64,000 nucleotides of DNA from Clostridiales bacterium (GTDB lineage: Bacteria; Bacillota; Clostridia; Oscillospirales; Acutalibacteraceae): positions 186,001 through 250,000 of the forward strand of contig JAHZDE010000001.1 in the NCBI GenBank assembly GCA_019422525.1, in the 5' to 3' direction. The number at the start of each line of letters is the position of its first letter. Within the stretch, counting starts at the first letter, position 1. A program made the translations under genes and the position numbers. Positions 1-9,045 of the stretch are shown one piece after another. The notes beneath the pieces were generated by a model, which was not told where the DNA came from, made no database searches, and saw nothing but the letters and a program-made list of their open reading frames with translations.

Positions 1-1332
1 CAGGAAAGCGGTGAGACTGTATGCCTGGCAGGCCGTATGATGAGCAAGCGCGTCATGGGAAAGGCCAGCTTTGCTGATTTGCAGGATAAGAGCGGCTCCA
101 TTCAGCTGTATGTTCGCCGGGATTTGATTGGCGACGAAGAGTACGCTGCCTTTAAAAAGCTGGATATCGGCGATTTGATTGGTGTAAAGGGCGAAATCTT
201 CCGCACCAAGAAAGGCGAGTTGAGTGTGAAGGTTTCCGAGCTCACTCTGCTGAGCAAGAGCCTGCGTCCCTTGCCCGAAAAGTTCCACGGCCTGACTGAT
301 ACCGATACCCGGTATCGCCAGCGCTATGTTGATTTGATTGTAAATCCGGAAGTAAAGGATACCTTCATCAAGCGTTCCCAGATTCTTCGCGAAATCCGTA
401 ATTTCCTGGATGCCCAGGGCTTTATGGAGGTAGAAACTCCCATGCTGGTTTCCAATGCAGGCGGCGCTGCTGCCCGGCCTTTTGAAACCCATTATAATGC
501 ACTGGATGAGGATGTAAAGCTGCGTATTTCTCTGGAGCTGTATTTAAAGCGCCTGATAGTCGGCGGCTTGGAGCGTGTGTATGAGATTGGCCGCGTATTC
601 CGTAACGAAGGTGTGGACACCCGCCACAATCCCGAGTTTACCCTGATGGAGCTTTATCAGGCTTATACCGATTACCACGGCATGATGGATTTGACGGAGA
701 ATATGTTCCGTTATGTTGCACAGAAAGTGTGCGGAACCACGCTCATTCCCTATTCGGAGGCTATGATTGATTTGGGCAAGCCTTTTGAGCGTATGACGAT
801 GCTGGAAGCTGTAAAGAAGTATGCTGGCATTGATTTCGACGAAATTCCCGATACAGAAGCTGCCAAGAAGCTGGCAGACGAAAAGGGTATCCACTATGAG
901 CCTCGCCATACCAAGGGCGACATCCTTAACCTGTTCTTTGAGGAGTATGTAGAGGAGCATCTGATTCAGCCGGTGTTCATTATGGACCATCCTGTGGAAA
1001 TTTCTCCGCTGACCAAGCGTAAGCCCGATAAGCCGGATTACGTGGAGCGTTTTGAGTTGTTTATCTATGGCCGTGAAATGTGCAACGCCTATTCTGAGCT
1101 GAACGACCCCATTGACCAGCGGCAGCGCTTTGCCGAGCAGGAAAAGCTGCTGGCACAGGGTGACGAAGAAGCCAATCACACCGATGAAGACTTCCTGAAT
1201 GCTTTGGAAATCGGTATGCCCCCCACAGGTGGTATTGGTTATGGCATTGACCGTTTGGTTATGCTGCTGACGAACTCCGCAAGTATCAGAGATGTTTTGC
1301 TGTTCCCCACTATGAAGACGCTTGACAAATAA
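1..1332 (+). CDS. lysS: Lysyl-tRNA synthetase, class II (5' end outside window)
   Basis: Charges tRNA-Lys with lysine in the cytoplasm. The frame is open from base 1, so the N-terminus is missing; 443 residues are visible against about 490-500 for bacterial LysRS. The first residues (VCLAGRMMSKRVMGKASFAD) belong to the OB-fold anticodon-binding domain. Class II motifs follow: motif 1 around FMEVETPML, motif 2 at GRVFRNEGVDTRHNPEF, motif 3 at GIGYGIDRLVMLLTN. The protein ends at LLFPTMKTLDK just after motif 3, as is normal. An internal ATG at 37 is not the true start because homology continues upstream. An intrinsic terminator follows the stop. Confidence 0.96.
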   Translation, partial: QESGETVCLAGRMMSKRVMGKASFADLQDKSGSIQLYVRRDLIGDEEYAAFKKLDIGDLIGVKGEIFRTKKGELSVKVSELTLLSKSLRPLPEKFHGLTDTDTRYRQRYVDLIVNPEVKDTFIKRSQILREIRNFLDAQGFMEVETPMLVSNAGGAAARPFETHYNALDEDVKLRISLELYLKRLIVGGLERVYEIGRVFRNEGVDTRHNPEFTLMELYQAYTDYHGMMDLTENMFRYVAQKVCGTTLIPYSEAMIDLGKPFERMTMLEAVKKYAGIDFDEIPDTEAAKKLADEKGIHYEPRHTKGDILNLFFEEYVEEHLIQPVFIMDHPVEISPLTKRKPDKPDYVERFELFIYGREMCNAYSELNDPIDQRQRFAEQEKLLAQGDEEANHTDEDFLNALEIGMPPTGGIGYGIDRLVMLLTNSASIRDVLLFPTMKTLDK

Positions 1333-1351
1333 GCATAATATCAGTAAAAAA

Positions 1352-1396
1352 ACCGGACTTACATCACGTGTTAATTTATGTAAGTTCGGTTTTTTA
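1352..1396 (+). terminator. Intrinsic terminator of lysS
   Basis: Thirteen-base arms ACCGGACTTACAT / ATGTAAGTTCGGT (one G-U pair), followed by a run of T, 20 bases after the lysS stop. Confidence 0.9.
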
Positions 1397-1440
1397 TCGT
1401 TTTATATCAAATGGAATGCGTTTTTTACAACTAAAACACA

Positions 1441-1474
1441 AAAGCCTCGAACGCGACTTGCGCATCGAGGCTTT
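1441..1474 (-). terminator. Intrinsic terminator of the tRNA-Gly gene
   Basis: Arms AAAGCCTCGA / TCGAGGCTTT lie directly downstream of the tRNA on the minus strand and are followed there by TTTTGTGTTTT. Confidence 0.8.
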
Positions 1475-1478
1475 CGAT

Positions 1479-1552
1479 TGGAGCAGAAGACGGGAATCGA
1501 ACCCGCATTCTTAGCTTGGGAAGCTAATGTTCTACCACTGAACTACTTCTGC
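1479..1552 (-). tRNA. tRNA-Gly (anticodon CCC)
   Basis: The minus strand folds as a cloverleaf: acceptor arms GCAGAAG/CTTCTGC, a D arm containing AGTGGTAGA, anticodon stem TTAGC/GCTAA around the loop TTCCCAA (anticodon CCC), and T arm GCGGGTTCGATTCCCGT. Discriminator T and an encoded CCA end the gene. It has its own promoter and terminator, so it is transcribed as a single tRNA. Confidence 0.96.
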
Positions 1553-1566
1553 AAAACTGCTTAAAC

Positions 1567-1595
1567 AGTATATCACATTTCTTACAAAATAGCAA
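1567..1595 (-). promoter_or_regulatory. Sigma-A promoter of tRNA-Gly
   Basis: Minus strand TTGCTA, 17-base spacer, TATACT, ending 15 bases before the tRNA 5' end. Confidence 0.75.
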
Positions 1596-1630
1596 GGGTT
1601 AAAATTCTCAAAAGACACCAGCAGTTGGCC

Positions 1631-1659
1631 TTTACAGAAAGCAAACAGGCCGATATAAT
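1631..1659 (+). promoter_or_regulatory. Sigma-A promoter of ansA
   Basis: TTTACA, 17-base spacer, TATAAT. It predicts an untranslated leader of roughly 105 bases before the ansA start; no known riboswitch motif was recognised in that leader. Confidence 0.7.
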
Positions 1660-1772
1660 GGTAAGCGCGGAAAAACCTTTTATCAACAAGTATATTTTCA
1701 CAAAGCAATGGTAACGATGTTGCTGGGATAGCCTCATATTTTCGATATGGTTTGTCAAAAGGAGTAGATATT

Positions 1773-2798
1773 ATGAAATCAAAGAGAAAGCGAATTCTGT
1801 TGCTGTGTGCTGGCGGGACAATTGCCTGTCGCCCGGGACGGGATGGCCTTTGCCCGGCATTGGACAGCCATGCACTTCTTAGCCATCTGGAAAGCATGAC
1901 CCCAACCTATGATATCCATCCTTTGGATTTGTTTTCGCTGGATTCATCCAATATTCAGCCGGAACATTGGCAGACGGCGGCACGGTGTATTTATCAGGAA
2001 CTTTCTTCCCATCCTTGGGATGGAATTGTACTGACCCACGGTACCGATACCATGGGATATACCGCTGCCATGCTTTCCTATATGCTTGAAAATCCCCCGG
2101 TTCCGATTGTCCTTACGGGAAGCCAGCTTCCGTTGGAACATGCCCTGACAGATGGGTATGAAAATCTACGCTGTGCCTTTGCCATGGCGGCCAGCGGTGT
2201 TCCGGGAGTTTTTGTGGCCTTCCAGCACCGGATTATTCTGGGAACAAGAGCAGTGAAAACCCGCTCTTCCCGGTTTGACGCTTTTGAAAGTGTCAACTTA
2301 CCTCCAGTTGGCACGGTGTCTGCTGCGGGACTGCGGCTGGAGCGTCATCTGATTCCTGCCATTCAAGGAGAGTTTGCTCTGCGGGATAACTGTAATGACC
2401 GGGTGTTTTTGATAAAATTAACCCCCGGTATCCGGCCGGAAGTTTTCCGGTGGCTGGCAAAAGCCGGATATCGGGGGCTGGTGATTGAAACGTTTGGTGC
2501 AGGCGGCATGGCATTTTTACGCCGGAATCTGGTGGAATGTCTGGGAGAAATTACGGCGCAGGGAATCCCGGTTGCGGCGGTATCTCAGTGCCTTTATGAC
2601 GGAAGTGACCTGTCCATTTATGAAAGCGGGCGTATGGCCCTGCAAAATGGGATTTGGGGCGCCAGAGATATGACCACCGAAGCCGCCGTTACCAAAATGA
2701 TGTGGTGTTTGGGGCAGGAAACCGATGATTTGCGTCAACTGTTTTTTACGCCGCGTTTTGGGGAGATTGCCGGAGAGCGGAGTTATTCTGTCGGCTGA
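1773..2798 (+). CDS. ansA: L-asparaginase, type I (cytoplasmic)
   Basis: Hydrolyses asparagine to aspartate and ammonia. The 341-residue protein has both catalytic threonine signatures of the family: LLCAGGTIACRP with Thr16 and LTHGTDTMGYTA with Thr88-Asp92. There is no signal peptide, which fits the cytoplasmic type I enzyme. The ATG at 1773 is chosen because AAAGGAG ends nine bases upstream; an in-frame TTG at 1752 lies upstream of that site. The 3' end overlaps the convergent pepT gene by 16 bases, and no terminator separates them. Confidence 0.93.
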   Translation: MKSKRKRILLLCAGGTIACRPGRDGLCPALDSHALLSHLESMTPTYDIHPLDLFSLDSSNIQPEHWQTAARCIYQELSSHPWDGIVLTHGTDTMGYTAAMLSYMLENPPVPIVLTGSQLPLEHALTDGYENLRCAFAMAASGVPGVFVAFQHRIILGTRAVKTRSSRFDAFESVNLPPVGTVSAAGLRLERHLIPAIQGEFALRDNCNDRVFLIKLTPGIRPEVFRWLAKAGYRGLVIETFGAGGMAFLRRNLVECLGEITAQGIPVAAVSQCLYDGSDLSIYESGRMALQNGIWGARDMTTEAAVTKMMWCLGQETDDLRQLFFTPRFGEIAGERSYSVG

Positions 2799-3997
2799 AC
2801 CAGATGTACCAGTACATCCACCATGGTTTCCATTTGCGGGACGCTGGCAAATTCAAACCGTCCGTGGCAGTTAGCGCCGCCGGTAGAAAGGTTGGGGCAG
2901 GGAAGTCCCATAAATGACAGCCTGGAGCCATCAGTACCGCCGCGGATGGGGGTGGAGTAGGGCTCAACGCCGCAGGCACGGAAAGCATTTTGTGCCCGGT
3001 GAAGGATTTCCATTTGACCCTCGAGGACTTCCCGCATATTGTAATAGGTATCCGATATGAGCAGGGTAATGGTATTATCTCCATAGACACCGTTGAGGTA
3101 TCGGGCGATTTTTTCTGCCCGCGCTTTCTTTTCCTCAAATTTTACCCGGTCATGGTCCCGGATGATATAGTGCATACGGGCGGTTTCTTCATTTCCGTCC
3201 ATTCCTTCCAAATGGTAAAACCCTTCATAATCTTGGGTATACATGGGGTTTTCCCAAACCGGAAGCATCCGGTGAAATTCCATTCCCACCAAAAGGGCGT
3301 TAATCATTTTTCCCTTGGCAGAGCCGGGATGGATACTGCGGCCCTGAATGGAAACCTTTAAGTCGGCGGCATTAAAGCTCTCATAATTGATATCACCAAT
3401 TTCGCCGCCATCTACGGTGTAGGCAAAATCTGCCCCAAAACCGGCAACATCAAATCCGTCAGCGCCGCATCCCACTTCTTCGTCCGGTGTGAAGGCAATG
3501 CATACCTTTCCATGAGGAATGTCTTCATGCAAAAGGCGGTCTGCCGCAGTCATAATTTCGGCCACGCCGGCTTTATCGTCCGCGCCTAACAGGGTAGTAC
3601 CGTCGGTAACAACCAGCTCCTGCCCCTGGTATTTTTCCAACGTGGGGAAATCGGCGGCCTTCATGACAACATTCTTTTCTTCATTAAGAACAATGTCGCC
3701 ACCTTCATACAGTACCACCCGGGGATGAATATTGGCTCCACAGGCAGCCGGTGCGGTATCCAGATGAGCAATTAGGCCAATGACAGGTTCCTTTTCACAG
3801 CCGCTGGAAGCCGGGATTTCTCCATAGACATATCCGTTTTGGCTGCGGACAGAGGAAACCCCCATGGCTTTCAGCTCGTTTTCCAGCGCTTCGGCAAAAA
3901 CCAGCTGCCCCGGCGTGGTGGGGTGCGTATCGCTTTCCTCGCAAGAGGTGGTGTCATACTGTACATAGCGCAAAAATCTTTCCAATACAGGGTTCAT
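2783..3997 (-). CDS. pepT: Peptidase T (tripeptide aminopeptidase)
   Basis: M20-family zinc aminotripeptidase that releases N-terminal residues from tripeptides in the cytoplasm. Metal and catalytic residues fall where expected for PepT: HLDTAPA (His78, Asp80), GADDKAG (Asp140/141) and PDEEVG (Glu173, Glu174), with the C-terminal RGGTDGSRLS and ANCHGRFEF segments. Length is 404 residues, typical for PepT. ATG at 3997 is preferred over an upstream in-frame TTG because GGAAAGGAAG precedes it. It lies 39 bases after coaBC on the same strand, so the two are probably cotranscribed. Confidence 0.94.
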   Translation of the reverse strand: MNPVLERFLRYVQYDTTSCEESDTHPTTPGQLVFAEALENELKAMGVSSVRSQNGYVYGEIPASSGCEKEPVIGLIAHLDTAPAACGANIHPRVVLYEGGDIVLNEEKNVVMKAADFPTLEKYQGQELVVTDGTTLLGADDKAGVAEIMTAADRLLHEDIPHGKVCIAFTPDEEVGCGADGFDVAGFGADFAYTVDGGEIGDINYESFNAADLKVSIQGRSIHPGSAKGKMINALLVGMEFHRMLPVWENPMYTQDYEGFYHLEGMDGNEETARMHYIIRDHDRVKFEEKKARAEKIARYLNGVYGDNTITLLISDTYYNMREVLEGQMEILHRAQNAFRACGVEPYSTPIRGGTDGSRLSFMGLPCPNLSTGGANCHGRFEFASVPQMETMVDVLVHLVQPTE

Positions 3998-4036
3998 GGT
4001 AGAATACTTCCTTTCCAAAGTTACAAACAGACTTCG

Positions 4037-5227
4037 TTACCGGCGCTTTACAATTTCAGTAAGCAATGTGTGGGCTGCTTCATCCTTGCTCATCAAGGGA
4101 AGAGCCAGTTCTTCCTCCCGAGTAATCAAAGTCAGCAGGTTGGTGTCCACTGCAAAGCCAGCGCCTGCTTCCTTGACATTATTAGCTGCAATCATATCAA
4201 GATTCTTTTTGAGCAGCTTTTTTCGGGAATTTTCCAGCATATCCCGGGTTTCCATGGAGAATCCACACAAGAATTGGCCAGGCTGACGGTGCTGTCCAAG
4301 ATAGGCCAGAATATCTTTGGTTCTGATAAGGGGGATGCTCATATCTCCGTCCTTTTTTTTCAGTTTGTCATCGGCCACTTGAGCAGGGGTATAATCGGCC
4401 ACAGCGGCAGCCTTGATGATAATGTCCTGCTCTGCAGCACGACTGGTTACCTCGTGGAACATATCCTCCGCAGAAACAATATCCACGACATCCATAAACC
4501 GTGGCTTTTCCAAAGCCGTGGGGCCGGTGACAAGTGTCACTTGCGCACCCCGGCGGGCGGCAGCTTTTGCAATGGCATAGCCCATTTTGCCGGAAGAGCG
4601 GTTTGACAGATACCGTACCGGGTCCAAGGCCTCTCGGGTGGGACCGGCTGTTACCAGTACTCGCAGTCCCAGCATATCTTTTTCACAGGCGCAGGTCTGC
4701 AGCAGCCAGTCCAGCAAAACTTCCGGTTCCGGAAGCTTTCCCTTTCCGGTATCTCCACAGGCCAGATATCCGCTGGCAGGCTCGACAATCTGCCATCCAT
4801 ATCGTTTCAGCAAAGCCAGATTGTCCTGTGTGATAGGGTTTTCATACATGCGGGTATTCATGGCCGGCGAAATGAGCTTGGGGCAGTCGCAGGCCAAAAC
4901 AGTAGTTGTCAACATATCGTCGGCAATTCCATGGGCCAGCTTGGCAATGACATTGGCCGTGGCAGGAGCTACCATAACCACGTCGGCCTTTTTGGCAAGG
5001 GAAACATGTTCCACATCAAATTGAAAACACCGGTCAAAAGTATCGACGGGCGCTTTATTTCCTGTCAGAGTTTCAAACACCATGGGAGAGACGAATTTGG
5101 TAGCATTTTCGGTCATCAACACATGGACATCAGCATGCTGTTTGACCAGCATGGAAGCCAGCGAGGCGGCTTTATAGGCGGCAATGCTGCTGGAAACGCC
5201 CAGCAGAATGGTTTTTCCTTTCAGCAT
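4037..5227 (-). CDS. coaBC: Bifunctional phosphopantothenoylcysteine decarboxylase / phosphopantothenate-cysteine ligase
   Basis: Carries out two consecutive steps of coenzyme A synthesis. The N-terminal flavodoxin-like CoaC half (about 1-180) has the catalytic histidine (DVEHVSLAKK, His74) and the PAMNTRMYENP substrate clamp. The C-terminal CoaB half (about 185-396) begins with VTAGPTREALDPVRYLSNRSSG (split here from the whole motif) and contains the KLKKKDGD lysine segment. Length 396 matches the family. The start is set by AAGGAGG nine bases upstream of ATG. It heads a two-gene unit with pepT and is divergent from the transketolase genes. Confidence 0.95.
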   Translation of the reverse strand: MLKGKTILLGVSSSIAAYKAASLASMLVKQHADVHVLMTENATKFVSPMVFETLTGNKAPVDTFDRCFQFDVEHVSLAKKADVVMVAPATANVIAKLAHGIADDMLTTTVLACDCPKLISPAMNTRMYENPITQDNLALLKRYGWQIVEPASGYLACGDTGKGKLPEPEVLLDWLLQTCACEKDMLGLRVLVTAGPTREALDPVRYLSNRSSGKMGYAIAKAAARRGAQVTLVTGPTALEKPRFMDVVDIVSAEDMFHEVTSRAAEQDIIIKAAAVADYTPAQVADDKLKKKDGDMSIPLIRTKDILAYLGQHRQPGQFLCGFSMETRDMLENSRKKLLKKNLDMIAANNVKEAGAGFAVDTNLLTLITREEELALPLMSKDEAAHTLLTEIVKRR

Positions 5228-5356
5228 CTCAGCTCCTCCTTATAAGATGATTTCTCTTTGTTCAGTATACCATTTTTTCTGTATAGATACAATCGGCAGG
5301 GCATTTTAGGAAAAAGCGAAGAATGGATAAAAAATACGGATAAATTTATTTTAATT

Positions 5357-5368
5357 TGTACGTACAAC
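5357..5368. promoter_or_regulatory. Perfect 12-bp palindrome upstream of the transketolase promoter
   Basis: TTGTACGTACAA sits four bases upstream of the -35 box of the transketolase promoter, in the divergent region shared with coaBC. Its position fits an activator or repressor site; no cognate regulator can be named. Confidence 0.4.
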
Positions 5369-5372
5369 CTGT

Positions 5373-5401
5373 TTGCAATTTTGCCTTTTCTGTGGTATGA
5401 T
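5373..5401 (+). promoter_or_regulatory. Sigma-A promoter of the transketolase genes
   Basis: TTGCAA, 17-base spacer, TATGAT, with an extended -10 (TGG before TATGAT). Confidence 0.8.
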
Positions 5402-5497
5402 GGGGTTGTATGAATTCGTTATGCTTTTTTGCCATGAGAAACCGGTCTGTCCGCCGGTTTGCCGTGGTAGTAAGTTACAAAAACAGGAGGTCAGACA

Positions 5498-6343
5498 ATG
5501 AACAGCAGTGAAAAGAAGCAGCTGAAAATCGCTGCCTGTAAGGTGCGCATGGGCGTTATCGAGGGCGTTTTTCACGCAAAATCGGGCCATCCGGGCGGCT
5601 CTCTCTCCGCGTCGGATTTGTATACCTATCTGTATTTTAAAGAGATGAACATTGACCCCAAAGAGCCGAAGAATCCCGACCGTGACCGTTTTGTACTTTC
5701 CAAAGGTCACTGTGCTCCCGGCTTGTATGCGGCGCTGGCATTGCGCGGCTATTTCCCCATGGAAGAATTGAAGTCCCTGCGTCATATTGGTGCTATGCTG
5801 CAGGGCCATCCGGATATGAAGGGTACCCCCGGCGTGGATATGAGCTCCGGCTCTTTGGGCCAGGGAATCTCTGCTGCATGCGGAATGGCTATGGCAGGTA
5901 AGCTGGATAACAAGGACTATCGTGTTTATACCCTGCTGGGCGACGGCGAAATTGAAGAAGGCCAGGTGTGGGAGGCTGCTATGTTTGCCGGCCACAAGAA
6001 GCTGGATAATCTGTGCGTGATTGTGGACTATAACGGCCTGCAGATTGATGGACCTATTGGCCAGGTAGGCGGTCCCGAACCCATTGACAAGAAATTTGAG
6101 GCATTTGGTTTTGATGTGGTGACCATCAACGGCCATTGCTTTGATGAAATAGAGGAAGCCTTTGCACACGCCAGAACCGTGAAAGGCAAGCCCTGCGCCA
6201 TTATTGCAAAGACCACCAAAGGCAAGGGTGTTTCCTATATGGAAAATCAGGTGGGCTGGCACGGTACCGCCCCCAATGCGGAACAGTATGAAATCGCCAT
6301 GAACGAGCTGAAGCAGACGCTGGCAGAATTGGAGGCTGAATAA
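5498..6343 (+). CDS. Transketolase, N-terminal (thiamine diphosphate-binding) subunit
   Basis: First half of a split transketolase that moves two-carbon units between sugar phosphates in the non-oxidative pentose phosphate pathway. The 281-residue protein has His31 and His71 in SGHPGG and SKGHCAPG, and the thiamine-diphosphate motif starting at LLGDGEIEEG (Gly148-Asp149-Gly150) and closing at VDYNG (Asn179). The ATG follows ACAGGAGG. The C-terminal subunit starts two bases after the stop. In full-length transketolases these domains are fused; the split form is common in Clostridia and archaea. Confidence 0.95.
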   Translation: MNSSEKKQLKIAACKVRMGVIEGVFHAKSGHPGGSLSASDLYTYLYFKEMNIDPKEPKNPDRDRFVLSKGHCAPGLYAALALRGYFPMEELKSLRHIGAMLQGHPDMKGTPGVDMSSGSLGQGISAACGMAMAGKLDNKDYRVYTLLGDGEIEEGQVWEAAMFAGHKKLDNLCVIVDYNGLQIDGPIGQVGGPEPIDKKFEAFGFDVVTINGHCFDEIEEAFAHARTVKGKPCAIIAKTTKGKGVSYMENQVGWHGTAPNAEQYEIAMNELKQTLAELEAE

Positions 6344-6344
6344 A

Positions 6345-7292
6345 ATGGCAGAGATGGTGAAAAAGGCTACAAGAGAAAGTTTTGGTGAAGCTCTGGTGAT
6401 GCTGGCCAACGAGAACCCCAATGTAGTGGTTCTGGACGCTGATTTGGCTGCTGCTACCAAAACCGGTACTTTTAAAAAGGCATATCCCGACCGTTTTATT
6501 GACTGCGGTATTGCTGAATGCAACATGGTGGGCATTGCTGCCGGTTTGGCAACTTGCGGTAAGATTCCTTTTGCCGCTTCTTTTGCAATGTTTTCCGCAG
6601 GCCGCGCATTTGAGCAGGTTCGTAACTCCGTAGGCTATCCGCACCTGAATGTGAAGATTGCCGGTTCTCATGCGGGTATCTCTACTGGTGAAGATGGTGC
6701 TACCCATCAGTGCTGCGAAGATATCGCTCTGATGCGTACCATTCCCGGTATGGTAGTTCTGAACCCCAGCGACCATTATGAAATGATTGCCGCCGTTAAG
6801 GCTGCTGCCGAGCACTATGGCCCGGTATATATTCGTCTGGGCCGTCTGGCTGTGGAAAGCATCAACAACAATGATGATTACAAGTTTGAGATTGGCAAGG
6901 GCATTACGCTGCGGGATGGCAAGGACATTACCATTGTGGCTACCGGCCTGATGGTAGGAGAAGCTGTGAAAGCAGCAAAGGCACTGGAAGAAGCCGGTAT
7001 TGATGCTCGGGTTATCAATATCCATACCATTAAGCCTATTGATCGTGAGCTGATTGTGAAGGCGGCAATGGAAACCGGCCGTATTGTGACAGTGGAAGAG
7101 CACAACATTATCGGTGGTCTGGGCGAGGCTGTCAGCGCTGTTGTGTGCGAAGAATGCCCCGTACCGGTTACCCGCATCGGCGTAAACGATGTGTTTGGCC
7201 ATTCTGGTCCTGCAGTTGACCTGCTGAAGGAATTCGGCTTGTGCGCTGAGCATATTGAAGAAGTTGTGAAAGACGTTTTGAAAAAAGCTTAA
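6345..7292 (+). CDS. Transketolase, C-terminal (pyrimidine-binding) subunit
   Basis: Second half of the split transketolase. The 315 residues include the pyrimidine-binding domain with the catalytic glutamate in CGIAECNMVGIAAG (Glu58), the SHAGISTGEDGATHQ loop, and a transketolase C-terminal domain (about 190-315). Start and stop of the two subunits are one base apart (TAAAATG), so translation is probably coupled and gives equal amounts of both chains. DXS-like proteins share this fold, but the stand-alone 281 + 315 arrangement argues for transketolase. Confidence 0.94.
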   Translation: MAEMVKKATRESFGEALVMLANENPNVVVLDADLAAATKTGTFKKAYPDRFIDCGIAECNMVGIAAGLATCGKIPFAASFAMFSAGRAFEQVRNSVGYPHLNVKIAGSHAGISTGEDGATHQCCEDIALMRTIPGMVVLNPSDHYEMIAAVKAAAEHYGPVYIRLGRLAVESINNNDDYKFEIGKGITLRDGKDITIVATGLMVGEAVKAAKALEEAGIDARVINIHTIKPIDRELIVKAAMETGRIVTVEEHNIIGGLGEAVSAVVCEECPVPVTRIGVNDVFGHSGPAVDLLKEFGLCAEHIEEVVKDVLKKA

Positions 7293-7308
7293 TCAACGAT
7301 AAATATAC

Positions 7309-7350
7309 AAATTCCCCTGTTGCTGAAAAGCGGCAGGGGAATTTTGTTTT
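7309..7350 (+). terminator. Intrinsic terminator of the transketolase unit
   Basis: Arms AAATTCCCCTG / CAGGGGAATTT with a T-rich tail (TTGTTTTAT). Confidence 0.88.
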
Positions 7351-7353
7351 ATA

Positions 7354-7396
7354 AATCAAAAAAGGAATCCAGCCGCCAAAGCAGCTGGATTCCTTT
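7354..7396 (-). terminator. Intrinsic terminator of the carboxypeptidase gene
   Basis: Thirteen-base arms AAAGGAATCCAGC / GCTGGATTCCTTT; on the minus strand the hairpin ends in TTTTTTGAT, directly after the carboxypeptidase stop. Confidence 0.88.
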
Positions 7397-7401
7397 CTAT
7401 A

Positions 7402-8760
7402 TTACATTCTTCTGAATTTCTTTACCTTACGAAGCTTTTTCTTTTTGCGATTATAAATCAGGGCAAGGATGATGTATACCAACAGCAGGAAAATAATGAC
7501 GCCCACAATGGCAATAAACCAGGTGGAGGTGATGACAGATTGCACCTGAGATAGGGTGTGAAGGACATTGCTCCGTTCCACGGATTCTGCGGCCACCAAG
7601 TCAATGGTAGTCAATTCCTGACCGGCATAACTGAGGGTTGCCGTGCCAATTTTTTGGCCTTTTTGGATAGGGGCTTCTACAGAATCCGGTAAATTTGTAG
7701 TTACCACAATGCTGCTGGATTTGACGGAAGCGGGCAGAATGGTGTTAAAGTCTTCAGAAGCTACCACCTGAAGGGTATCTTTATTCCAGGCATATTCCAG
7801 TTTGACTTCTCCTTGCGGTGATCCCTGAGAAACCACGGATGTCATAGCCAAGTTATTGAAAGCCCATTCATATAGTTTTTTGGAATCCAACATTTCTCCA
7901 TGATGGTTTTGGGTTCCGTCTTTTTTATAGTAAGGGCATCCCATCGCCACACACAGATAGCTGTAGTTACCTTTGATAGCAGTGGAAACCAGACAATATC
8001 CGGCTTGGTCATGGGAACCGGTTTTAATGCCCTGGGTATACCGGTAGTAATACTCGCCGTTGGAATCGTTGGGATTAATCATTTTGTTGGTGGTGTAAAC
8101 ATATCGCGGTTGTGAACTTTTATTGGTGGCCCGCAGTTCATAATAACGCTGGTTGGTAATCTCCGTGAAATAAGGCAGGGTCATAGCATATTCAGTAATC
8201 AAAGCCATATCCCGTGGCGTGGTATAATGCTGGTCGTCATGAAGGCCGTGAGGATTTGCAAAATGGGTATCCTGACATCCCAGCTCTTCCGCTTTTTCGT
8301 TCATCATATCCACAAACTTGTGCCAGTCTCCGCCGCCCACATACTCAGCCAATGCCAAAGCAGCGTCATTACCGGAAGGAACCATCATCATGTTCAGAAG
8401 TTCCAAAATCGACAATTCTTCTCCCACAATAATACCGGACATGGAACTTCCGGTTCCGGTCAGCTCATCGTTGATATTTTGACTGACCGTGGTCATAGTG
8501 TTTTCCAAATCTTCTACATGGTCACAAACTACCGCATAGGTCATAATTTTCGTAATGGAAGCGGGCTCCAGCCGTTCATCCGCGTTTTTTTCATAAACTG
8601 TCGTATGGGTATCCAGATTGATCAGGATGATTCCTTCGCTTTCCGTGTCAAAATCAATAGAAAAAGTGGCAGCCTCTACACTGGGAATGCAAACAGCAGC
8701 AATGCAGCAGCAAATTGCCAGACAAAGGGCCTTCCTGAGCAAATTTCGCATTTTTTTCAT
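7402..8760 (-). CDS. dacF: D-alanyl-D-alanine carboxypeptidase (penicillin-binding protein 5/6 type)
   Basis: Trims the terminal D-alanine from peptidoglycan stem peptides outside the membrane. The 452-residue protein has a signal peptide (about 1-31) and the three active-site motifs of S11 peptidases: SITK (Ser68, Lys71), SGN (129-131) and KTG (246-248). A C-terminal beta domain is followed by a transmembrane segment (about 415-440) and a basic tail, so it is anchored at the C-terminus by a true membrane span. ATG at 8760 is chosen because GAAGGAGAAAG precedes it and the signal peptide starts there; a further 44 codons upstream are open but unsupported. Confidence 0.93.
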   Translation of the reverse strand: MKKMRNLLRKALCLAICCCIAAVCIPSVEAATFSIDFDTESEGIILINLDTHTTVYEKNADERLEPASITKIMTYAVVCDHVEDLENTMTTVSQNINDELTGTGSSMSGIIVGEELSILELLNMMMVPSGNDAALALAEYVGGGDWHKFVDMMNEKAEELGCQDTHFANPHGLHDDQHYTTPRDMALITEYAMTLPYFTEITNQRYYELRATNKSSQPRYVYTTNKMINPNDSNGEYYYRYTQGIKTGSHDQAGYCLVSTAIKGNYSYLCVAMGCPYYKKDGTQNHHGEMLDSKKLYEWAFNNLAMTSVVSQGSPQGEVKLEYAWNKDTLQVVASEDFNTILPASVKSSSIVVTTNLPDSVEAPIQKGQKIGTATLSYAGQELTTIDLVAAESVERSNVLHTLSQVQSVITSTWFIAIVGVIIFLLLVYIILALIYNRKKKKLRKVKKFRRM

Positions 8761-9045
8761 GGAACTTTCTCCTTCGATGTGATATGATAAAAAGTAATAC
8801 GATAAAAAGTGCCGGAAATGCAAAAAAATACACCGGCTGGCAGCTTGGCAGAACGCAGGAAAACTTGTAGGATGGATTTTCCTGAAATACAATGGAATGC
8901 CCCTTTTCTGTGAGCTGCCGTTTCCTATATCTAAGTATAACAGCTAACTCTTTTCTTGGAAAGCCCTCTTACTAAATTGTAACCAATTCCAAATCATACA
9001 AGAGATAACAGAAGGCTTTCCTGATTTGACTCAGGAGGAATGATC

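Noticed and set aside
1322..1564. 80-residue frame across the lysS terminator and tRNA-Gly
   Set aside because: It covers two terminators and a tRNA on the other strand and has no ribosome binding site.
5351..7253. Long minus-strand frames (about 350-394 residues) opposite the transketolase genes
   Set aside because: Both transketolase subunits are intact on the plus strand; the antisense products are His/Ala/Gln-rich without family features.
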